From NCBI GenBank assembly GCA_900546295.1, contig URCK01000071.1, positions 1 through 8,279 of the forward strand: 8,279 nucleotides of DNA, written 5' to 3'. How positions within the stretch are numbered: the stretch's first letter is position 1; every line of letters begins with the position of its first letter. Source of the stretch: an uncultured Eubacteriales bacterium. Its GTDB lineage: Bacteria > Bacillota > Clostridia > Oscillospirales > Oscillospiraceae. Under the pieces are notes generated by a model, which was given only the letters and a program-made list of their open reading frames with translations, ran no database searches and was not told the DNA's origin. Positions 1 through 6,084 of this stretch are shown here, piece after piece. The translations under genes and the position numbers were made by a program.

Positions 1-401
1 TTGCCGTGCGTCAGCCGGCGCTTGGCCTGCCGCTTGGGCGGCCACGGGTCGCAGAAGTTGACGTAGATGCGGTCAACCTCACCCTGATCGAAAATTTCGG
101 GCAGCTGGTTCGCGTCGATGTCGATGAAGAAGACATTGTGCAGCCCCGCGCTTGCCGCGCGCTCCATGGCCACGACCATCGCGTCGGGAACCTTTTCCAC
201 CGCAATGAGCAGTACATCTGGCTCGGCGGCGGCAGTCTCGGCGGTGAAGCGGCCCTTGCCGCAGCCGAGCTCCACGCGGATCTCCTTCGCTTCGGGCATC
301 AGCTCGCGCCAGTGGCCCTTGCGTTCATAGGGGTCCTTGATCTGATAGGCTTCGCAGCGCTCCATGCGGGGGAGCAGATTTTTCTTTTTGCGCATTCGCA
401 T
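1..401 (-). CDS. trmB: tRNA (guanine-N7-)-methyltransferase, 5' part (partial)
   Basis: TrmB uses S-adenosylmethionine to form m7G at position 46 of the tRNA variable loop. I translated the minus strand from the ATG at 401-399 and get 133 open codons running off the left edge; the family is usually a little over 200 residues, so about a third is missing. The start MRMRKKKN is typical of the family. The SAM-binding glycine loop ELGCGKGRF is at about residues 44-52, an acidic strand end VEK at 68-70, and the family signature at 114-131 reads VNFCDPWPPKRQAKRRLT. Most homologues have SDPWPKKRH here, so Cys117 and Gln125 are variants. A GAGG motif 8 bases upstream supports the 401 start. An in-frame ATG at 440-438 lies inside the -10 box and is unlikely. 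The gene is divergent from crt and functionally unrelated to it. Confidence 0.93.
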   Translation of the reverse strand, partial: MRMRKKKNLLPRMERCEAYQIKDPYERKGHWRELMPEAKEIRVELGCGKGRFTAETAAAEPDVLLIAVEKVPDAMVVAMERAASAGLHNVFFIDIDANQLPEIFDQGEVDRIYVNFCDPWPPKRQAKRRLTHG

Positions 402-435
402 AAAAAACGCCTCATTTTTCGTAAAGTCATCTGCT

Positions 436-464
436 ATCATAGCGGAAATTGGCGGAAGAGACAA
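436..464 (-). promoter_or_regulatory. Sigma-A-type promoter of trmB
   Basis: Read on the minus strand, TTGTCT (464-459) and TATGAT (441-436) are separated by 17 bases, matching 4 of 6 and 5 of 6 consensus positions. Transcription would begin roughly 25-30 bases before the trmB start codon, giving a short leader. It is divergent from the crt promoter, about 120 bases away. Confidence 0.65.
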
Positions 465-559
465 GCCGTTCCTGAAAATTTTGCAGAAGTTCCGTGATAC
501 GACGGGGAAAGATCGTTAAAAATGCAACATTTCCTGCAACGTCATCGGGAAAAGCGGAA

Positions 560-576
560 ACTTTTTTGAAAAAAGT
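560..576. repeat. Perfect AT-rich palindrome upstream of the crt promoter
   Basis: ACTTTTTTGAAAAAAGT is a perfect 17-base palindrome centred on G568. It ends 10 bases before the crt -35 box. It could be an operator for a dimeric regulator, or an A/T-rich UP-type element. It lacks the GC-rich stem expected of a terminator, and neither flanking gene is transcribed across it towards its own end. The function is inferred only from position. Confidence 0.45.
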
Positions 577-586
577 GATTTTTCTC

Positions 587-615
587 TTGCAAAAGGGAAG
601 AACCCCCCATATAAT
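587..615 (+). promoter_or_regulatory. Sigma-A-type promoter of crt-hbd
   Basis: TTGCAA (587-592) and a perfect TATAAT (610-615) are separated by exactly 17 bases. The likely transcription start near 621-623 leaves a short leader of about 28 bases holding the ribosome binding site AGGGAGGAG (635-643). This is the only convincing promoter in front of crt. Confidence 0.82.
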
Positions 616-650
616 AGAATCAGCTGAATGTTACAGGGAGGAGACATACC

Positions 651-1427
651 ATGTCTTTTGTCAAATATGAACCGCAGGGCAGCGTTGCCTATTTGATCAT
701 CGACCGCGAAAAGGCGCTCAACGCACTCAACACGCAGGTCCTTTCCGACCTCGACGCGGCGATCGACGCGATCGATCTTGACGCTGTCTGCTGCGTCATC
801 GTGCGCGGCGCGGGCGAAAAGTCCTTTGTCGCGGGCGCGGACATCGCGCAGATGAAGGAACTGAGCAAGGAAGAGGGCGTGGCCTTCGGCAAGCAGGGCA
901 ACGACGTGATGCGCAAGCTCGAATCGCTGCCCATTCCGACCATTGCGGCAGTCGGCGGCTATGCGCTCGGCGGCGGCTGCGAGCTCGCCATGAGCTGCGA
1001 CTTCCGCATCTGCTCCGATACCGCCGTTTTCGGCCAGCCCGAAACGGGCCTCGGCATCACGCCGGGCTTCGGCGGTACGCAGCGCCTTGCGCGTCTGGTC
1101 GGCCCCGGCATGGCCAAGCAGATGATCTACACCGCCCGCAACATCAAGGCGGACGAAGCGCTGCGCATCGGCCTTGTCAACGCCGTCTACCCGCTCGAGG
1201 AGCTTTATGCCGCGGCGGAGAAGCTCGCATCTCAGATCGCCGCCAACGCGCCCATCGCGGTGCGCGCGTCCAAGAAGGCCATCAACGAGGGCCTTCAGGT
1301 CGACATCGACCGCGCTGTCGTGATCGAGGAGGAGAACTTCGGCTCCTGCTTCGAGACCGCCGACCAGCAGGAGGGCATGGGCGCATTCCTTGAAAAGCGC
1401 AAGCATGCTCCCTTTACCAATCAGTGA
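651..1427 (+). CDS. crt: 3-hydroxybutyryl-CoA dehydratase (crotonase)
   Basis: Crt removes water from (S)-3-hydroxybutyryl-CoA to give crotonyl-CoA in the cytoplasmic butyrate pathway. The 258-residue length is normal for the enoyl-CoA hydratase/isomerase family. The oxyanion-hole segment FVAGADI is at residues 59-65. GGGCELAMSCD at 107-117 supplies the second oxyanion glycine and Glu111; GQPETGLGITPGFGGTQRL at 128-146 supplies Glu131. Both catalytic glutamates of true hydratases are therefore present, which argues against an isomerase or hydrolase relative. AGGGAGGAG lies 7 bases before the ATG, and the gene ends in tandem stops TGA TAG. hbd follows after 49 bases with no terminator, so the two are probably co-transcribed. 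Codon choice differs from hbd: by hand count about half the Ala codons are GCG, against two in hbd. Confidence 0.93.
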   Translation: MSFVKYEPQGSVAYLIIDREKALNALNTQVLSDLDAAIDAIDLDAVCCVIVRGAGEKSFVAGADIAQMKELSKEEGVAFGKQGNDVMRKLESLPIPTIAAVGGYALGGGCELAMSCDFRICSDTAVFGQPETGLGITPGFGGTQRLARLVGPGMAKQMIYTARNIKADEALRIGLVNAVYPLEELYAAAEKLASQIAANAPIAVRASKKAINEGLQVDIDRAVVIEEENFGSCFETADQQEGMGAFLEKRKHAPFTNQ

Positions 1428-1476
1428 TAGTCCGTTTGGATTTCATTTATTATTTAATTTGTAGGAGGATATACAA

Positions 1477-2316
1477 ATGAAAGTTGCAGTTTTCGGCGCC
1501 GGTACCATGGGCAGCGGCATTGCTCAGGTCTTCGCGGCCAAGGGCCACACCGCTCTGATGTACGCTTCCAGCGTCGCTTCCGCTCAGCGCCACAAGGATA
1601 AGCTCGCCGCTTCCCTGCAGAAGCGCGTGGAGAAGGGCAAGATGACCGAGGAGGCCAAGGACGCCATCCTCAACAACATCCTCGTCGAGGAGAAGTCCGC
1701 CGCCGCTGACGCCGACCTCATCATCGAGTGCGTCAAGGAAGAGATGGGCACCAAGCGCGAGCTGCTCTGCGAGCTCGACGAGATGTGCAAGGAGACGACC
1801 GTTTTCGCTACCAACACCTCCTCTCTCTCCGTCACCGAGATGGGCCTCGGTCTCAAGCACCCCGTCATCGGCATGCACTTCTTCAACCCCGTGCCCAGCA
1901 TGAAGCTCGTTGAGGTCATCCGCGGCGCCAACACCACGCAGGAGACCTTTGATTTCATCTACAACCTCTCCAAGGAGATCGGCAAGGAGCCTGTTGAGGT
2001 CGCCGAGGCTCCCGGCTTCGTCGTCAACAAGATCCTGATCCCCATGATCAACGAGGCCATCGGCCTAGTCGAGACCGGCGTTGCCTCCGTTGAGGACATC
2101 GATAAGGCCATGATGCTCGGCGCGAATCACCCGATGGGCCCCCTCGCCCTGGGCGACTTCATCGGCCTCGATGTCTGCCTTGCCATCATGAACGTACTCT
2201 ACAGCGAGACCGGCGATCCCAAGTATCGCCCCGCTCTGCTGCTCAAGAAGATGGTTCGCGGCGGCCAGCTCGGCAAGAAGTCCGGCAAGGGCTTCTATGA
2301 CTACAGCAAGAAGTAA
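1477..2316 (+). CDS. hbd: 3-hydroxybutyryl-CoA dehydrogenase
   Basis: Hbd reduces acetoacetyl-CoA to (S)-3-hydroxybutyryl-CoA, the step before Crt. The 279 residues form the usual two-domain 3-hydroxyacyl-CoA dehydrogenase. The Rossmann motif GAGTMGSGIA is at residues 7-16. NTSSLS and GMHFFNP carry the catalytic serine region and histidine, and APGFVVN and GANHPMGPLALGD mark the dimerisation/active-site part. The C-terminus KSGKGFYDY is typical. The position at the end of the second beta strand, usually Asp in NAD-dependent members (VLRDI in the Clostridium acetobutylicum protein, from memory), is Ala30 here in LMYASS, followed by two serines and Arg38. This could shift preference towards NADPH; that is inference. 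AGGAGG (1463-1468) lies 8 bases before the ATG. A terminator follows the stop after 23 bases. Confidence 0.95.
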   Translation: MKVAVFGAGTMGSGIAQVFAAKGHTALMYASSVASAQRHKDKLAASLQKRVEKGKMTEEAKDAILNNILVEEKSAAADADLIIECVKEEMGTKRELLCELDEMCKETTVFATNTSSLSVTEMGLGLKHPVIGMHFFNPVPSMKLVEVIRGANTTQETFDFIYNLSKEIGKEPVEVAEAPGFVVNKILIPMINEAIGLVETGVASVEDIDKAMMLGANHPMGPLALGDFIGLDVCLAIMNVLYSETGDPKYRPALLLKKMVRGGQLGKKSGKGFYDYSKK

Positions 2317-2339
2317 ATCACAAGCATCCCCCGTCTATG

Positions 2340-2370
2340 AGAGGGCGATCCGGCAGGATCGCCCTCTTTT
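2340..2370 (+). terminator. Intrinsic terminator after hbd
   Basis: AGAGGGCGATCC (2340-2351) pairs perfectly over 12 bases with GGATCGCCCTCT (2356-2367) around a GGCA loop. A T-rich tract follows: TTTTCTGCTTG then TTTTT. It should end crt-hbd transcription and so separates these genes from bcd-etfBA. Confidence 0.92.
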
Positions 2371-2518
2371 CTGCTTGTTTTTGACAATATCCTTCTGCTT
2401 TGGAAAGGAAATGATTCCAAATAATGGCGGAATGCCGTCATTTTGCGTGCGAAAGCGCCAAAATCGAAGTGGGGAATTCGGCAGAAGGGATAAATTCCGA
2501 AAAGGAATGCAGTTCCCC
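2371..2518. other. Non-coding gap with clustered inverted repeats
   Basis: No gene is supported between the hbd terminator and the bcd promoter. The stretch holds several inverted repeats in a row. TTTGGAA/TTCCAAA is at 2399-2405 and 2415-2421. AATGGCGG/CCGTCATT, with one G-U pair, is at 2423-2442. ATTTTG-C-GTGC and GCGC-CAAAAT close a GAAA tetraloop at 2440-2464 with a single bulged C. GGGGAATTCGG (2471-2481) pairs in two parts with CCGAA (2497-2501) and TTCCCC (2513-2518). It could be a small RNA, a decayed repeat element or regulatory DNA. A consensus TTGACA at 2381 has no -10 box at a usable distance. Confidence 0.4.
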
Positions 2519-2547
2519 TTGCGAAAACTTAACGGAGCAGATATAAT
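2519..2547 (+). promoter_or_regulatory. Sigma-A-type promoter of bcd-etfB-etfA
   Basis: TTGCGA (2519-2524) and a perfect TATAAT (2542-2547) are 17 bases apart. Transcription from about 2554 would give a leader of about 64 bases. With the terminator at 2340-2370 upstream, this makes bcd-etfB-etfA a separate transcription unit. Confidence 0.78.
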
Positions 2548-2565
2548 TACGATTACGGAACTGAT

Positions 2566-2583
2566 TTGTGAAAAATTAGACAA
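2566..2583. promoter_or_regulatory. Candidate Rex (NADH/NAD sensor) operator
   Basis: TTGTGAAAAATTAGACAA matches the Bacillus-type Rex consensus TTGTGAANNNNTTCACAA at 12 of 14 defined positions and the clostridial form TTGTTAANNNNTTAACAA at 11 of 14. The left half-site is perfect, and TTGT and ACAA flank symmetrically. It lies about 12-30 bases downstream of the expected transcription start, a position where a bound repressor would block transcription. Rex is known to control butyryl-CoA synthesis genes in clostridia. The rex gene is not in the window; the assignment rests on motif and context. Confidence 0.55.
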
Positions 2584-2617
2584 TCCAATTATTTTTATAG
2601 TGAAGGAGCAAAAGACT

Positions 2618-3763
2618 ATGGATTTCCATCTGTCCAAAGAACATCTGCTGGTCCGCAAAATGTATCGCGAATTCGCAGAGAATGAAGTCAAGCCTTTAGC
2701 TGAGGAACTCGATGAGGAGGAGCGCTTCCCCATGGAGACCGTCGAAAAGATGGCCAAGCTCGGCATGATGGGTATTTACTTCCCCAAGCAGTACGGCGGC
2801 GCGGGCGGCGATGTTCTTAGCTACGCTATGTGCGTGGAAGAGCTCGCGAAGGTCTGCGGCACCACCGCAGTTGTTGTCTCTGCCCATACCTCCCTTTGCT
2901 GCGCTCCCATTTTTGAGAACGGCACCGAGGAGCAGAAGATGAAGTATCTGCCCGACCTGCTCTCCGGCCGCAAGATCGGTGCGTTCGGTCTGACCGAGCC
3001 CGGCGCCGGTACGGATGCCTCCGGCCAGCAGACCATCGCTGTCAAGAATGAGAACGGCGACTACGTCCTCAACGGCAGCAAGTGCTTCATTACCAACGGT
3101 AACGTCGCTTCCACCTTCGTCGTCTTCGCGATGACCGACAAGAGCAAGGGCAACCACGGTATCTCCGCGTTCATCGTTGAGAGCACCTTCCCCGGCTTCT
3201 CCACCGGTAAGCACGAGAAGAAGATGGGTATCCGCGGCAGCTCTACCTGCGACCTCGTCTTCGAGGATTGCGTCGTCCCCAAGGAGAACCTGCTGGGCAA
3301 GGAGGGCGAAGGCTTCAAGATCGCCATGAAGACCCTCGACGGCGGCCGTATCGGTATCGCCTCCCAGGCGCTCGGTCTTGCCGAGGGCGCCATCAACGAG
3401 GCTGTCAAGTACACCAAGGAGCGCGTCCAGTTTGGCCGCCGCCTGAGCCAGTTCCAGAACACCCAGTTCCAGCTGGCCGATATGCACACCCGCACCCAGG
3501 CTGCCCAGTACCTCGTGTACGCGGCTGCCATGAAGAAGCAGAATCACGAGGACTACTCCATGGATGCTGCCATGGCCAAGCTCTTCGCCGCGGAGACCGC
3601 GTCCGATGTGACCCGCCGCGCCGTTCAGCTCTTCGGTGGCTACGGCTACACCCGCGAGTATCCCGTTGAGCGCATGATGCGCGACGCCAAGATCACGGAG
3701 ATCTACGAGGGCACTTCCGAGGTCCAGCGTATGGTCGTCGCCAAGTATCTTGGTGTGAACTGA
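2618..3763 (+). CDS. bcd: Butyryl-CoA dehydrogenase
   Basis: Bcd is the FAD enzyme that reduces crotonyl-CoA to butyryl-CoA, working with EtfAB in the cytoplasm. The 381 residues fit the acyl-CoA dehydrogenase family from end to end. Signature 1, GAFGLTEPGAGTD, starts at residue 121. Further family landmarks are NGSKCFITNG, MGIRGS, the arginine-rich FAD/tetramer segment KERVQFGRRLSQFQ, and the C-terminal QLFGGYGYTREYPVERMMRD. The catalytic base is Glu364 in IYEGTSE, placed as in short-chain members. The frame is open for 107 codons upstream, but that part is AT-rich, not family-like, and overlaps the terminator and promoter. AAGGAG (2603-2608), 9 bases before the ATG at 2618, and the homology to MDFHLSKEH fix the start. 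etfB follows after 19 bases. Confidence 0.95.
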   Translation: MDFHLSKEHLLVRKMYREFAENEVKPLAEELDEEERFPMETVEKMAKLGMMGIYFPKQYGGAGGDVLSYAMCVEELAKVCGTTAVVVSAHTSLCCAPIFENGTEEQKMKYLPDLLSGRKIGAFGLTEPGAGTDASGQQTIAVKNENGDYVLNGSKCFITNGNVASTFVVFAMTDKSKGNHGISAFIVESTFPGFSTGKHEKKMGIRGSSTCDLVFEDCVVPKENLLGKEGEGFKIAMKTLDGGRIGIASQALGLAEGAINEAVKYTKERVQFGRRLSQFQNTQFQLADMHTRTQAAQYLVYAAAMKKQNHEDYSMDAAMAKLFAAETASDVTRRAVQLFGGYGYTREYPVERMMRDAKITEIYEGTSEVQRMVVAKYLGVN

Positions 3764-3782
3764 AAAAGGAGGTAAAGATATA

Positions 3783-4583
3783 ATGAAGATTCTTGTTTGC
3801 GTTAAGCAGGTCCCCGATACCTCCGGTAAGGTTGCTGTCAATCCCGACGGTACCCTGAACCGCGCTTCCATGCAGACCATCATCAACCCCGATGATATGA
3901 ACGCCGTTGAGGCCGCTCTTAAGCTCAAGGACGAGCTGGGCTGCACCGTTACCGTTGTCACCATGGGTCCCCCGCCGGCAGAGGGTATGCTGCGCGAGCT
4001 GATGGCCATGGGCGCTGATGACGGCTACCTCGTTTCCGCCCGTGAGTTCGGCGGCTCCGATACCTACGCCACCTCCCAGATCCTCGCCGCCGCGATCGAC
4101 ACCATCGGTCTTGACGACGATGACATCGTCTTCTGCGGCCGTCAGGCCATCGACGGTGATACCGCTCAGGTCGGCCCCCAGATCGCTGAGAAGCTGCACC
4201 TGCCCCAGATCACCTACGCTGCCGACATCACCAAGGATGGCGACACCCTGACCGTCAAGCGTATGCTCGAGGACGGCTACATGACCATCAAGGCACAGAC
4301 CCCGTGCCTGATCACCTGCATCAAGGAGCTCAATACCCCGCGTTATATGAGCGTCTCCGGTGTGTTTGAGTGCTACGCCAAGCCCATGAAGGTCCTCGAT
4401 TACGAGGCGCTGAAGGATCATCCCCTGATCGACGCCACGACCATCGGCCTGAAGGGCTCCCCGACCAACATCCTGACCTCCTTCACGCCCCCCCAGAAGG
4501 GCGCCGGCCAGATGCTCGAGGGCAACGACATGGCTACCTGCGAGAAGCTCGCCGGTATCCTGCTCGAAAAACACATCATTTAA
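3783..4583 (+). CDS. etfB: Electron transfer flavoprotein, beta subunit
   Basis: EtfB pairs with EtfA to deliver electrons to Bcd. In bifurcating ETFs its FAD takes electrons from NADH and splits them between ferredoxin and the EtfA flavin. The 266-residue protein opens with MKILVCVKQVPDT, typical of the family. NPDDMNAVEAAL is at 35-46 and MGADDGYLVSAREFGGSDT at 76-94. The nucleotide-binding signature GRQAIDGDTAQVGPQIAE at 119-136 corresponds to the AMP/FAD site, and ETPRYMS-like text (NTPRYMS) follows. The linkage to bcd and the signature favour the bifurcating type; this is family knowledge, not proven by sequence alone. AAGGAGG (3766-3772) lies 10 bases upstream, immediately after the bcd stop. 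etfA begins 18 bases downstream. Confidence 0.94.
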   Translation: MKILVCVKQVPDTSGKVAVNPDGTLNRASMQTIINPDDMNAVEAALKLKDELGCTVTVVTMGPPPAEGMLRELMAMGADDGYLVSAREFGGSDTYATSQILAAAIDTIGLDDDDIVFCGRQAIDGDTAQVGPQIAEKLHLPQITYAADITKDGDTLTVKRMLEDGYMTIKAQTPCLITCIKELNTPRYMSVSGVFECYAKPMKVLDYEALKDHPLIDATTIGLKGSPTNILTSFTPPQKGAGQMLEGNDMATCEKLAGILLEKHII

Positions 4584-4601
4584 GGAAAGGAGATCAATAC
4601 G

Positions 4602-5762
4602 ATGCGTAACGAAGTGAAACTTGCCAATCCCAACTATGACTCCTCCAAGATCGAAGAGTTCAAGAACGTATGGGTCTTCTGCGAACAGCGTCAGGGCCAG
4701 ATGATGTCCACCTCCTATGAGCTGATCTCCGAAGGCCGCAAGCTGGCGGACGAGCTGGGCGTGAAGCTCTGCGGTCTGCTCGTGGGCGACAATGTTGAGG
4801 GTCTCGCCGAGAGCATCGGCGGCTACGGCGCCGACGAGGTCATCGTCTGCGACCACCCCCTGCTCAAGAACTACACCACCGACGCTTATTCCAAGGTCAT
4901 CTGCGACGTCATCTCCGAGATGAAGCCTGAGGCCTTCCTCATCGGCGCGACCAACATCGGCCGTGACCTCGGCCCCCGCTGCGCAGCCCGTCTGCACACC
5001 GGTCTCTGCGCCGACTGCACCCACCTCGACGTTGACATGCCCATCTACAAGGACTTCCTGCGCGGCGCTTCCACGCTGCCCGAGGCCAAGATCGACGGCA
5101 TGGCTACCGCGAAGGTCATGGGTAAGGACCACGACGTGTCCCGCGACCTGAAGATGACCCGTCCCGCGTTCGGCGGCAACCTGATGGCTACCATCATCTG
5201 CCCGCGCTTCCGTCCCTCCATGGCGACGGTCCGTCCTGGCGTTATGAAGAAGGCTCCCTATGACGAAGCCAAGGCCAAGGCTGTCAAGATCACCAAGTAT
5301 GACGTCAAGCTCGACGCCGCCGATCTCCAGACCGAGGTCGTCGAGGTCGTCAAGGCTGCCAAGAAGCTCGTCGACCTGATCGGCGCCGATTACATCGTCT
5401 CCGTCGGTCGCGGCATCAGCAAGGACGTTGAGGGCGGCATCAAGCTCGCACACGAGCTGGCTGACGTGCTCGGCGGCGTTGTCGGCGGCTCCCGTGTGGC
5501 CATCGACTCCGGCTGGCTCACTGCCGACCATCAGGTCGGTCAGACCGGTAAGACCGTCCACCCGAAGGTCTACGTTGCTCTCGGTATCTCCGGCTCCATC
5601 CAGCACAAGGCCGGTATGAGCGAGTCCGAGTGCATCATCGCGGTCAACAAGAACGAGACCGCGCCGATCTTCGAGATCGCCGACTACGGCATCTGCGGCG
5701 ACCTGTTCAAGGTCACCCCGATGCTGATCGAGGCCTTCAAGGCCGCGAAGGCGAGCAAGTAA
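4602..5762 (+). CDS. etfA: Electron transfer flavoprotein, alpha subunit
   Basis: EtfA carries the mobile FAD domain that shuttles electrons to Bcd. The 386 residues begin with a 20-odd-residue hydrophilic extension before the Rossmann-like domain (NVWVFCEQRQGQ from residue 22). GATNIGRDLGPRCAARL and TGLCADCTHLDVD follow. The C-terminal FAD domain has SVGRGI, GGSR with Arg298, the QTGKTV turn at 314-319, ALGISGSIQH at 326-335, NK at 349-350 and IADYGICGDLF, all expected flavin contacts. There is no CxxCxxC ferredoxin-like extension as seen in some bifurcating EtfA proteins. AAAGGAG (4586-4592) lies 9 bases before the ATG. It is the last gene of its unit, with a strong terminator 9 bases after the stop. 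Confidence 0.95.
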   Translation: MRNEVKLANPNYDSSKIEEFKNVWVFCEQRQGQMMSTSYELISEGRKLADELGVKLCGLLVGDNVEGLAESIGGYGADEVIVCDHPLLKNYTTDAYSKVICDVISEMKPEAFLIGATNIGRDLGPRCAARLHTGLCADCTHLDVDMPIYKDFLRGASTLPEAKIDGMATAKVMGKDHDVSRDLKMTRPAFGGNLMATIICPRFRPSMATVRPGVMKKAPYDEAKAKAVKITKYDVKLDAADLQTEVVEVVKAAKKLVDLIGADYIVSVGRGISKDVEGGIKLAHELADVLGGVVGGSRVAIDSGWLTADHQVGQTGKTVHPKVYVALGISGSIQHKAGMSESECIIAVNKNETAPIFEIADYGICGDLFKVTPMLIEAFKAAKASK

Positions 5763-5771
5763 GACAATTTC

Positions 5772-5810
5772 AAAAAAGAAGGGCATCGTTTTGCGATGCC
5801 CTTCTTTTTT
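5772..5810. terminator. Intrinsic terminator after etfA (probably bidirectional)
   Basis: The arms at 5772-5788 and 5794-5810 form a 17-bp stem with core GAAGGGCATCG/CGATGCCCTTC and a TTTTG loop. The downstream side continues into a T tract and then GATTTTTT. The upstream side starts with six As, so on the other strand the hairpin also ends in Ts and could work in both directions, although no convergent gene is evident. Confidence 0.93.
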
Positions 5811-6084
5811 GATTTTTTGCAGGCCGCTGCGCGCATAAATCAACCGCCGCAGACGGTCGATCTCCACACTTGCGGCCTGAGAAGTGTAATTTCCAACGCA
5901 CATGTCGTTGGAAATTACGATTAAAATTATTTCGCACCTATGGGCGCGAAACTCTGCGAGGCTTTTTGCCGAGTCGGCGTCTGTGACGCACGTTTTGACA
6001 GAATTTACGCCTGCTTTCTTTTCCTTTTGCGCGCATACTATTGCTTGGGTATCGCAGGAGACGCAAGTAAGGAGAAATGCAGCA
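5811..6084. other. Non-coding stretch with hairpins before the lipoprotein gene
   Basis: No gene is supported here. CAGGCCGC (5820-5827) pairs with GCGGCCTG (5872-5879), enclosing a small ACCG/CGGT hairpin. GTAATTTCCAACG (5886-5898) pairs perfectly with CGTTGGAAATTAC (5906-5918) around a 7-base loop. GCCGAGTCGGC (5968-5978) is a short palindrome. None has a T tail. I found no convincing promoter for the next gene: TTGACA at 5995-6000 and TACTAT at 6036-6041 are too far apart (35 bases) to act together. Confidence 0.4.
5886..5918. repeat. 13-bp perfect inverted repeat, 7-base loop
   Basis: GTAATTTCCAACG and its exact complement flank the loop CACATGT. The stem is AT-rich at the base, and what follows (GATTAAAATTATTT) is not a T tract, so a terminator is unlikely. 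It may be an operator for a dimeric regulator or a structured part of the leader of the downstream lipoprotein gene. Confidence 0.5.

Noticed and set aside
516..1406. 296-codon minus-strand frame antisense to crt
   Set aside because: A codon-bias shadow of crt, whose catalytic motifs are unambiguous on the plus strand.
2381..2386. Perfect -35 hexamer TTGACA after the hbd terminator
   Set aside because: No -10-like sequence lies 16-18 bases downstream; the promoter at 2519-2547 is much better.
2297..2617. 107-codon in-frame extension upstream of bcd
   Set aside because: It covers the hbd end, a terminator, a promoter and an operator, is not family-like, and the normal Bcd N-terminus begins at 2618 behind a good ribosome binding site.
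5815..5903. Coding-like minus-strand reading (MCVGNYTSQAAS..., VEIDRLRRLIYA)
   Set aside because: No ribosome binding site, no stop before the frame runs into the antisense of etfA, and it overlaps the terminator. A gene remnant cannot be excluded but is unsupported.
5828..6037. Direct repeat TGCGCGCATA at 5828-5837 and 6028-6037
   Set aside because: A 10-base GC-rich repeat exactly 200 bases apart with no similarity in its flanks; likely chance.
5995..6041. TTGACA and TACTAT as a promoter of the lipoprotein gene
   Set aside because: The spacing is 35 bases, far too long for a sigma-A promoter.
5902..6084. 61-codon in-frame extension upstream of the lipoprotein
   Set aside because: It would bury the signal peptide inside the protein and starts in a hairpin without a ribosome binding site; MKKT at 6085 with AAGGAG upstream is clearly better.
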